Shown here piece after piece: positions 57,901 to 64,000 of a stretch of 64,000 nt of DNA. How positions within the stretch are numbered: the stretch's first letter is position 1; each line of letters begins with the position of its first letter. A program made the position numbers and the translations under genes. The stretch comes from Solilutibacter silvestris (lineage in GTDB: Bacteria > Pseudomonadota > Gammaproteobacteria > Xanthomonadales > Xanthomonadaceae): positions 868,001-932,000 of the forward strand of contig NZ_NPZB01000002.1 in NCBI RefSeq assembly GCF_002895945.1, given 5' to 3'. A model generated the notes under the pieces. That model ran no database searches and was not told the DNA's origin. It saw only the letters and a program-made list of their open reading frames with translations.

Positions 57901-59846
57901 AGTCGCCACTGCAGGAACGCCTGCTGGAGGCCTTCAAATCCACGCTCAAGCTCGGGATGCTCGGGATCGATGACGACTTCTTCCTGTCCGGCGGGCACTC
58001 GCTGCTGGCCGCGCAACTCACCACGCGGCTCAAAAAGGAATTCGCGCTGCATTTGTCGCAACGCACGCTGTTCGATGCACCGACGGTGCGCAAGTTGTCG
58101 CGCATCATCGATGGCAACGCCGCAGCGAACACGGAATCGCAATCCGGCATCATTGCCAGGCGCGAGCACCGCGAATGGGCGCCGCTGAGCATCTTCCAGC
58201 AGCGACAGGCGTTGATCCACGAATTCCATCCGGAAGTGCTGGCCTACAGCTTGCCGTCCGGGCACGTGCTGAATGGTGCGCTCGATCTCGAGCATTTTCG
58301 CCAGGCATTGACGACAGTGGTGAATCGGCAGACCGTGCTGCGCACCGGATTCGAGCGTCGCGGCGACGATCTTGTGCAAGTATTGCGCAGTGGGCTGGAA
58401 TCGCGCGTGCTGGAACCGCTGATCGATCTCACCCATCTCGCGCCCGCGCAGCGCCAGGATGCACTTGAAACCGACATCAGGACGCTGGTCGCGCGACCGT
58501 TCGAATCCCTGGCCGATGCGCCGCTGTTCCGTTCGCGCCTGTACCGCATGGCTGACGACGAACACGTCTGGTTCTTCATGCCGCACCAGATCATCTGGGA
58601 TGGCTGGTCGTTCGATCTGTTGTATGCGGAATTGTCCGAATGCTATGCCGCGTTGTGCGCGGGGCGCGAGCCGTCGCTACCGGCGTTGCCGGTGGATTAC
58701 GGCGATTACGCCATCTGGCACAACGCCTGGATGGAGAGCGATGCTTATCGCGGCCAACGCGAGCAATGGCGGCAATGGATGTGCATGCCCAATGCACGCG
58801 GTGGCTGGCCGCGCGCGCTGCCGACCGATCGCCCGCGGCCGCGGTTGATGACGGGGACCGCCACCGCGATTCCGCTGGAACTGTCGCCGGCCCTGTCGCA
58901 GTCGCTGCGCGAGACGGCGAAATCGCTGGATTCGACCGTGTTCGTGGTGATGCTGGCAGCCTGGTTCGTGGCGCTCGCGCACTACGGCGGCGACCCGGAT
59001 GTCGTGGTCGGAACACCCGTGCGTGGACGCCATCACGCCGAAACCGAACCGTTGATGGGACACATCGTCAACTTGTTGCCGCTGCGCATGGACGTGCCGA
59101 TGACGGGCGTATTTGCCGATGTCGTGCGCCTCGCCAAGTCGTCGCTGCTCGACAGTCTCTCGGCACCCGACATCCAGTTGGAAGACATCGCGGAGATGCG
59201 CTCCGGACTTCCCGGTGTCGCCAGCAGCATCCTCTACCACGCGCAGTTCTCCTTCCAGGACATCCGCGATCGCATCACCCATTGGGGCGAACTCTCGCAT
59301 CGCCGTTTCGACATCGACCAGCCGAGCATCGCCGAGGATCTCAATCTGTGGGTGGTCGATCGCGGCGACGGCGGCCTGCAGGGAACACTGCTCTACAACA
59401 GGGAATTGCTTGAGGAACGGACCGCACGTCGCATCGCCGGGTATTACCAACATCTGCTGGCGGAATTGGCCGGCGATCCGCGGCAGGCCATCGAAGCCGC
59501 ACTACATTCACTCAACGACACGAGCCACGACATGTCCGCAACCATGGAACACGCTTCCGCTGCACCATCGGCGCTGGCCACCGTCACGCGCCTGGACTAT
59601 CTCCAGGCACTTTGGGAGCGTCACCTGGGCGTCAGCGTCGGCCCCGGTGACAATTTCTTCGATCTTGGCGGTAGTTCAATGCAGGCGGTGCGCGTCCTCG
59701 TCGAACTCGCCCGGGATACCGGCGTCAAGCTCAGGTTGCCGCAACTTGCGGTGCAGACGGCGGCGGAAATCGCGGCACAATTGCCCGAACGCAACATCGA
59801 ACCGGCAAACTCCGGCTGGTTCAAGCGTATCTTCGGGCGGAAATAA
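54936..59846 (+). CDS. Non-ribosomal peptide synthetase: C-A-PCP-C-PCP
   Basis: A 1636-residue NRPS starting two bases after the first synthetase, with GGTGGAGG before the ATG. Domains: condensation (HHAICDGWS near 156), adenylation (core YTSGSTGTPKG near 629; pocket D-I-L-Q-L-G-V-V-W-K, close to glycine codes), PCP (FFLSGGHSLLA, near 1020), a second condensation domain (about 1078-1500) and a second PCP (FFDLGGSSMQA, near 1578). The second condensation domain has HQIIWDG where HHxxxDG is usual: the catalytic second His is Gln. No A domain feeds the last PCP and there is no thioesterase. The longer open frame beginning at 54546 lies inside the previous gene. Confidence 0.92.
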   Translation: MNVETPMAPTAVAHDPFAQAVLRVVPTTEAQREIWLVDRLDREASLAYNEALSMRIDGPFDHAALKQALGGLVQRHDVLRSVLSGDGQTLCVLEHATTAMAFGNLLELGAAEQGARIAQAEIESVSVPFDLQDGPLFRATLFRLGPQSHRLLLSAHHAICDGWSWWVLVRDLGALYGAALEDRPASLPPAESFADHALAEATQSGHAHAGDEGYWHQRFSDGVPVLELPLDLPRPHTRHFASRREELELPPELLHALRETAAKQGCSLFSLMLSAFALLVARIAGQDDVVIGIPSAGQPASGKLALVGHCANTLPMRFALRKDEAFATFLAHANNDLLDAVEHRGCTLSTLLQHLAIARDPSRVPLASLLFNIDQSLEGESAAFAGARIDCRGVARIADNFELSLNAVQTPAGMRLECQYAASLLHGSTVRRWLRAYRMLLRGVVEHIDRPGSAYGLLDDDDVHELATLSPHPTSFHRERLMHQHFEASCDRRPDAVAAHDGRRGIRYGELDREANRIAHLLSVQGVKPGDLVGIAVDRGIPMLAALLGILKAGAGYIPLDPAFPAVRLQHMLDDGRPSAVLTTDVLAMALPLHGQRIVLLDDAALSAQPDTRLQSPGAADPEAIAYVIYTSGSTGTPKGVEIPHRAVANFLASMAERPGLHQDDVLVAVTTLSFDIAVLELMLPLCVGAQVVIADRETTLDGGALAACIAEHRATVMQATPATWRTLIEADWVGSAGFRVLCGGESLPATLAAQLLARSREVWNVYGPTETTVWSTCARIAPPARGMLPDIHIGRPIANTSVWILDDANLPCLRGIPGELCISGEGLARGYRNQPALTADRFIDWNGPDGRLRLYRTGDRARWRDDGMLEHLGRLDHQIKLRGYRIELGEIETRLASHPDVQSAVVLVREENEGDARLLAYVVMVPGREIEPVQLKTHLRGSLPDYMIPQHVMVLAQWPLTANGKIDRKALPLPGAFANECTTSAAAESPLQERLLEAFKSTLKLGMLGIDDDFFLSGGHSLLAAQLTTRLKKEFALHLSQRTLFDAPTVRKLSRIIDGNAAANTESQSGIIARREHREWAPLSIFQQRQALIHEFHPEVLAYSLPSGHVLNGALDLEHFRQALTTVVNRQTVLRTGFERRGDDLVQVLRSGLESRVLEPLIDLTHLAPAQRQDALETDIRTLVARPFESLADAPLFRSRLYRMADDEHVWFFMPHQIIWDGWSFDLLYAELSECYAALCAGREPSLPALPVDYGDYAIWHNAWMESDAYRGQREQWRQWMCMPNARGGWPRALPTDRPRPRLMTGTATAIPLELSPALSQSLRETAKSLDSTVFVVMLAAWFVALAHYGGDPDVVVGTPVRGRHHAETEPLMGHIVNLLPLRMDVPMTGVFADVVRLAKSSLLDSLSAPDIQLEDIAEMRSGLPGVASSILYHAQFSFQDIRDRITHWGELSHRRFDIDQPSIAEDLNLWVVDRGDGGLQGTLLYNRELLEERTARRIAGYYQHLLAELAGDPRQAIEAALHSLNDTSHDMSATMEHASAAPSALATVTRLDYLQALWERHLGVSVGPGDNFFDLGGSSMQAVRVLVELARDTGVKLRLPQLAVQTAAEIAAQLPERNIEPANSGWFKRIFGRK

Positions 59847-59863
59847 CCTGCGAGGAGGGAGTC

Positions 59864-60655
59864 TTGTCGGGGGGCACAACGCCGCAGATCGAACCACTGC
59901 TGTTGCCGCAGGGCGACGGGCATCTGTTTGCTGTCCGTCATCGCTGCGCGATGCCGCTGCGTGCCCGCGTCCTGCTGTGCCCGCCATTGCTGCACGAACA
60001 TGCCCGCAGCTACCGCTTCTTCGCCCAGCTTGCCGAACACTGGGCGCGCCACGGCATCGAAGTGATCCGCTTCGATTATTCCGGCAGCGGCGACTCCAGC
60101 GGATCGACACGCGATTTCGCCAGCGCAGGCGCGATCCGCGATATTCGTCATGTTTGGGATGCGCTTGTTCCGGTGGAAGAGGGAGTTCCGCGCATCATCT
60201 GCGGCGTGCGCATGGGCAGCCTGTTCGCCGCCCACGCAATTGCCGGTGGACTCGACGCCGACATGGCCTGGTGGTGGCAGCCGGCGCTTTCCGGCGCGGC
60301 ATGGGTCGATGCGCTCGAAATGATCGACGCGCGCGAGCGGCAGTCGCCCAGTCGCTTTCCACTTCGCACTGGGCCACAGGCACGCGTAGGCGAACTGATG
60401 GGTTACGACCTGGATCCGCAGTGCATTGGCGACCTGCGTCGACTGCAATGGCCGCTGCTTTCCTTGCCAACGACCTGCTTGCTGGAAAGCGACGGCGCGC
60501 TGCAATCGTGGATGCGGGCCGTTGACGTGATTCGCTTGTCACTGGCATTCGATGCGTGGCCATGGCAAGTCGATTTCGAAGCCATCATCCCGGTGCGCCT
60601 GGCAGATCCGGCGAGTGAACGCCTGTTTTCGCGGCTGCAGGAGGCCACGACATGA
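59864..60655 (+). CDS. Alpha/beta-hydrolase-fold protein without a usual nucleophile
   Basis: A 263-residue protein with the alpha/beta-hydrolase pattern: LLCPPLLHEHARSYRFFAQLAEHWARHGIEVIRFDYSGSGDSSG and a nucleophile elbow that reads CGVRMGSLFAA, Arg where Ser is expected. Exosortase-associated hydrolase-2-like proteins have a similar GxRxGA elbow, as far as I recall. The start is TTG at 59864, three bases after GAGGAGGGA. Coupled to the next gene by a four-base overlap. It may be a structural or non-classical partner of the NRPS. Confidence 0.7.
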   Translation: MSGGTTPQIEPLLLPQGDGHLFAVRHRCAMPLRARVLLCPPLLHEHARSYRFFAQLAEHWARHGIEVIRFDYSGSGDSSGSTRDFASAGAIRDIRHVWDALVPVEEGVPRIICGVRMGSLFAAHAIAGGLDADMAWWWQPALSGAAWVDALEMIDARERQSPSRFPLRTGPQARVGELMGYDLDPQCIGDLRRLQWPLLSLPTTCLLESDGALQSWMRAVDVIRLSLAFDAWPWQVDFEAIIPVRLADPASERLFSRLQEATT

Positions 60656-61455
60656 TGCAATTGCTGCCAGTGGGCAATGGCTATGGATTCCTCCATCGCG
60701 CCGATCCGCAGCGGCCGCCGCGTGCGACGATGCTGATGCTCAATGCCGGCCTGATCCATCGCGGCGGGCCGGCGCGCATGAACATCGAACTCGCCGATCA
60801 CCTCGCGCCCCACGGCATCGATCTGTTCCGTTTCGACTTGCCGGCAGTGGGCGATGCGCCTGCGGGCGGTGTTGACCGGCAACAGCATATCCGCCAAGCG
60901 ATGGACATCGCTGCGGCTGCCAATGGCTGTGAGCGCTTCATCGTGGGCGGCATCTGCAGCGCCGCCGATCTTGCCTGGAGGCTGCCACCACTGGATGCGC
61001 GCGTGCAGGGATTGTTGTTGCTCGATCCCTGTGCCGTGCGTGGGCTGTGGTTCCGCTGGGCGCAGTTGCAGCACTTCGCGTCGCGGCCGGTCGCGACCTG
61101 GGGTCACATGCTGCAGCGATGGTTGCGGCACGGATGGAACGACGGCGGCGCGGCGCCCGCCGGACGCGACTGGCCATCGCAGCGCGAATTCATCGACGGC
61201 AATCGCCGTATGGCGACAGCCGGAATCGCCATGTACGTGCTCTATACCGCTGGGGTCACCGAGTACTTCCTGCATCCGCGGCAGATGCACACCAGCTTCG
61301 CCGCGACCGGCAATGATCCGCGCCTGCGCCTGCGTCATCGCCCGGACATCGACCACATCCTGTTCGTTCCGCACCAACGTGCGGAAGTCCTCGACGACAT
61401 CGCTGCCTGGCTGGATGCGTGGCTGCCCGCAGCGGAATCCTCCGTTGCGGGTTGA
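60652..61455 (+). CDS. Alpha/beta-hydrolase-fold protein with Cys elbow
   Basis: A 267-residue protein, second of the pair. It has LMLNAGLIHRGGPARMNIELADHLAPHGIDLFRFDLPAVGDAP and an elbow GGICSAADLAWRLP with Cys in the Ser position, which may be a functional nucleophile. A His near the C-terminus (RPDIDHILFVPHQRAEVLDDIAAWLDAWLP) could complete a triad. CAGGAGG precedes the overlapping ATG. It is the best candidate for release or transfer of the NRPS product, as neither synthetase has a thioesterase. Confidence 0.7.
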   Translation: MMQLLPVGNGYGFLHRADPQRPPRATMLMLNAGLIHRGGPARMNIELADHLAPHGIDLFRFDLPAVGDAPAGGVDRQQHIRQAMDIAAAANGCERFIVGGICSAADLAWRLPPLDARVQGLLLLDPCAVRGLWFRWAQLQHFASRPVATWGHMLQRWLRHGWNDGGAAPAGRDWPSQREFIDGNRRMATAGIAMYVLYTAGVTEYFLHPRQMHTSFAATGNDPRLRLRHRPDIDHILFVPHQRAEVLDDIAAWLDAWLPAAESSVAG

Positions 61456-61470
61456 CGCCGACGGGTTCGA

Positions 61471-63387
61471 TCAGGGCGCCGGGTGCGGTGGCGGCGGCAG
61501 TTTCACCGCCGGACTGTTGGGCGTGGTGATCGGCAGGGGCGGGGGCGATGTGGAGGGCGGAGGAGGTGGAGGCGGTGGTGGAGCAGGCGACGGTGTCGGA
61601 CTCGGACTCGGACTTGGTGCCGGGGTTGGCGCCGGTGTTGGTGCCGGCGGAACCGGAGTGGGTGCGGGTGTCGGACTCGGCGTGGTTGCCGGTTGCAGTT
61701 CCACCGCACCAATGTCCGGACCTGCGCCATATACGCGTGGATTGCCGGTGTAATCCTGGGTGACCGATGGAATCGACAAACCGGCATCGATCAACGGGCT
61801 GTTCTGCTGCGGCGTCGGGTTGAATGTCTTGTAGTTGCCATCGACGAACAATGGTGGCTTGCCGCAGATGTTGCCGGTGCCCACGCTGCATGGGGGACTC
61901 TTGAGGTTCCAGAACAGGTTGTTCTGGAAGATCACTTGTGCCGCACCACCATCTTGGTAATAGGCGCAAGTGAGCTCGCCAGTATTGCCCTGCAGGTTGG
62001 CACGCCAGTCGAGGTCGCCGGAAATGGCATTGTTCTGCAACACGAGTGCGCTGCCGGCGCCGCCGCCACCACTGATGACCTCGCAATCGCCGAGGCCAGT
62101 GATGGTGTTGAAGCGCATTGTCACCATGTTCGCGCCGGTGAGCAGGTCGATCGAGACGGTATTGCCGAGGGCGCGACACAGGTCATCGGATTCCAGCGCC
62201 GAGGTCGGATAGCCGAGGAGGGCGTTGCAGTTGCCGATGATCACGCTGTTCTCGATCAGGCCGGGGCCTGCGACTTTCACCTGATTGCCGGCATTGGCGT
62301 ATGACAACACCTGTCGCACGGTCACGCTGCCGGTGCCGTTGGCGTACAACAGGTCGATGCCATCGGATGTGTTGTGGTGCACCTTGGTGCCCTGGAAGAT
62401 CCAGTTGCCACCGGTGCGCCCGGTGCCAAGGCCATCGCCGTAACCGCCTTCCAGCTGTCCCCAGCAACCGAAGTAGGTGTGATCGACGTAGTTCTCGATG
62501 CAACCGTTCCAGGCGATCTCGCCGCCAATGAAGGCGATGGTCCCGCTGTTGCTCGATCCGGTCTGGCTGCCATAGGCGACATCACCGTCCCAACCAGCCC
62601 AGCCGTTGCCGAGGATGCGCACGTTGTATAACGTCCAGTCGGTGAGTTTCCCCGCCGACACGCCATTGTGCGGAAAGCCGTGGACATCGACGTTGCCGAT
62701 GAAGGTCTTGCCGGCGCCGACGGCAACGATCCCGTCGGCACCGATGTCGCCGAACGGCGGATTGGCGGGACATGCCGCGGTGACGGCCCCCGGCGTGGTC
62801 GTTCCGGAATGGTTGTGCGCGTAAGCGCAACTGGCATGATCGGTGAGATCGAGGCATTGCACTTCGACGTTCTGGCTGCCGGTGAGGTTGAGGACGCGAT
62901 CGGCGCGCCCGCTCGCCCACAGTTCCGGCTTGGTGCTGCACGTCGTCCAGTCCTTGCCGAGGATGCGCGTGCGCGTGTCCCAGGTCGCGCCGGAGGGAAT
63001 CGGCGGCGGGTAACAGTCGTAGCTCCAACTCGGCGAACAGTTGGCCGTTCCTGGCGCACCGACACCGATCTTATAACTGCCCGGCGAGATGATCAAGGTA
63101 TCGCCGCCGGCGATCAGTGGCGTGGTCGGCGTGGTCTGGCCGAGCGGAAACGCAATGTTCGGGCTGGACCACGCGCAGTTGCGACTCTTGCCGTCGTAAG
63201 CGGCATCGACCAGACCGGTGCACTGGGTGGCATCACCGCCATCGCTGCGCACGTAATACGTGTTGGCCGCGAACGACAGCGGCGAGGCGATCGCCAACGG
63301 CAGCGCGGCGGCGATGCCGAGCGGCAATGGCAGCATGCGGATGCGCGGATGGCGACGGGCAGGAATGGCTGTCTTGTACGTAGTCAT
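61471..63387 (-). CDS. Secreted beta-helix protein with proline-rich tail
   Basis: A 638-residue exported protein: signal peptide (cleavage near LSFAA, about 40), a parallel beta-helix of about 500 residues, with short Asn/Gly-rich turns (ADGIVAVGAGKTFIGNVDVHGFPHNG and similar), many Cys, and the segment SPLIDAGLSIPSVTQDYTG...AGPDIGAVEL, which is the close of 'choice-of-anchor Q' type beta-helices. After that comes a tail of about 70 residues of Pro with Thr, Ser and Ala. No catalytic residues of pectate lyases are evident. It overlaps the stop of the ATP-grasp gene by four bases and has no ribosome-binding site of its own, so is probably made by coupling. Confidence 0.78.
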   Translation of the reverse strand: MTTYKTAIPARRHPRIRMLPLPLGIAAALPLAIASPLSFAANTYYVRSDGGDATQCTGLVDAAYDGKSRNCAWSSPNIAFPLGQTTPTTPLIAGGDTLIISPGSYKIGVGAPGTANCSPSWSYDCYPPPIPSGATWDTRTRILGKDWTTCSTKPELWASGRADRVLNLTGSQNVEVQCLDLTDHASCAYAHNHSGTTTPGAVTAACPANPPFGDIGADGIVAVGAGKTFIGNVDVHGFPHNGVSAGKLTDWTLYNVRILGNGWAGWDGDVAYGSQTGSSNSGTIAFIGGEIAWNGCIENYVDHTYFGCWGQLEGGYGDGLGTGRTGGNWIFQGTKVHHNTSDGIDLLYANGTGSVTVRQVLSYANAGNQVKVAGPGLIENSVIIGNCNALLGYPTSALESDDLCRALGNTVSIDLLTGANMVTMRFNTITGLGDCEVISGGGGAGSALVLQNNAISGDLDWRANLQGNTGELTCAYYQDGGAAQVIFQNNLFWNLKSPPCSVGTGNICGKPPLFVDGNYKTFNPTPQQNSPLIDAGLSIPSVTQDYTGNPRVYGAGPDIGAVELQPATTPSPTPAPTPVPPAPTPAPTPAPSPSPSPTPSPAPPPPPPPPPSTSPPPLPITTPNSPAVKLPPPPHPAP

Positions 63388-64000
63388 GGCGGGGGATCCA
63401 TGGGGGGGAAATTGGAAGTGGAGACCGCAACCTGGGTGGTCGCTGGTACCAGGTGGACGCTGCGCGCGAGGGAACGGCGCAATTGGACGGACACGCGATG
63501 GATGGCCGGGCGGGGATCGTTCCAGCGGTACACGTGCTCATAGGCGCCGGGCCAGTCGAGCAGTGCGGTGGTGATCGAGGCGCGCGCATGCTTCAGCGCG
63601 TTGGCATCCTCGATCCAGTTCACGCAACCCTTGCCGATGCGATAGCGACGCACCGCCGCCACCGGCAGTTCCTGCGCATCGCGCCATGCCATCTCGCAGA
63701 CGTTCACGCCGCAGCGCGCGGCGAATTCGACGTACCACCAGGCCCGCGTGTTCACTTCGAGGAGGCGGTACTCGCCATCACGTGCATCCTGCTTGAACTC
63801 GGCGCTGAAGATGCCGCGGTAATCCAATTGGTCGAGCAGGCGCATGCAGGCCATCACCGCTGGTTCGATCTCCTCCAGCGCGATGCTGCGGCAGAACGTG
63901 CTGTTGCCGAAATCGGGTGGGTGGATGCGGGTGCGCCGGCGCGCGAACAGGCCGGGATAGCGGCCGGCGCGATCGCGGAAGCCATCGACGAACACGTGGT
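63384..64000 (-). CDS. ATP-grasp protein, C-terminal part (cut by window edge)
   Basis: Open to the right edge of the window; the frame continues with His before the first GTG, so the start is outside. Over 203 residues are seen. The end of an ATP-grasp domain is clear: LDQLDYRGIFSAEFKQDARDGEYRLLEVNTRAWWYVEFAARCGVNVCEMAWRDA, with the metal-binding E-x-N (EVNTR). ATP-grasp enzymes join carboxylates to amines or thiols; the substrate is unknown. It is followed, with a four-base overlap, by the secreted beta-helix gene. Confidence 0.75.
   Translation of the reverse strand, partial: HVFVDGFRDRAGRYPGLFARRRTRIHPPDFGNSTFCRSIALEEIEPAVMACMRLLDQLDYRGIFSAEFKQDARDGEYRLLEVNTRAWWYVEFAARCGVNVCEMAWRDAQELPVAAVRRYRIGKGCVNWIEDANALKHARASITTALLDWPGAYEHVYRWNDPRPAIHRVSVQLRRSLARSVHLVPATTQVAVSTSNFPPMDPPP

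Overview
The window looks like a chromosome segment from a high-GC gammaproteobacterium of the Xanthomonadales (Lysobacterales). Support comes from the composition, the conserved housekeeping blocks clpS-clpA-infA-aat and ftsK-lolA-rarA-crcB, a YXWGXW-repeat protein, and a very long AIDA-type autotransporter. The family-level assignment is inference; no rRNA gene, tRNA gene or other decisive marker was found.

Layout. (1) 1-8862, minus strand: an outer-membrane channel-like gene followed by kdpF-A-B-C-D-E, the high-affinity K+ uptake ATPase with its two-component system. A KdpE-box-like direct repeat lies in front of the first gene. (2) 8863-9666: a non-coding, locally AT-rich region with several dyads. 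(3) 9667-20721: one 3684-codon autotransporter adhesin with tandem passenger repeats and an unusual basic tail after the barrel. (4) 20819-26072: hflD-mnmA-nudJ-like (minus), clpS-clpA (plus), infA (minus). (5) 26218-34073: a tight minus-strand run trxB-DUF4337-DUF445-gst-GNAT-aat-proB-proA. (6) 34205-40966, plus strand: ald, ftsK, a sulfotransferase-like gene, a small lipoprotein, lolA and rarA. (7) 40967-45036: YXWGXW protein, crcB, a small membrane protein, an aldehyde dehydrogenase and a secreted unknown. (8) 45026-61455, plus strand: a biosynthetic gene cluster. (9) 61471-64000, minus strand: a secreted beta-helix protein translationally coupled to an ATP-grasp gene that runs off the window.

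The most interesting part is region 8. It holds a 4'-phosphopantetheinyl transferase, an EpsB/WcaJ-type undecaprenyl-phosphate sugar transferase, a JmjC/cupin-like oxygenase, a PKS-NRPS hybrid (A-PCP-KS-AT-ACP-aminotransferase), an NRPS (C-A-PCP-C-PCP) and two alpha/beta-hydrolase-fold proteins in place of a terminal thioesterase. Reading the adenylation pockets against GrsA gives a valine-like code for the loading module and a glycine-like code for the second. The assembly line would then make a valine-malonate unit aminated at the beta-keto carbon (a 3,4-diamino acid) joined to glycine, possibly passed on by an atypical last condensation domain. I do not recognise this architecture as a named pathway.

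Other linked functions: ClpS, ClpA and Aat are three parts of the bacterial N-degron pathway and lie within 7 kb; proB-proA sit between infA and aat in the same minus-strand run.
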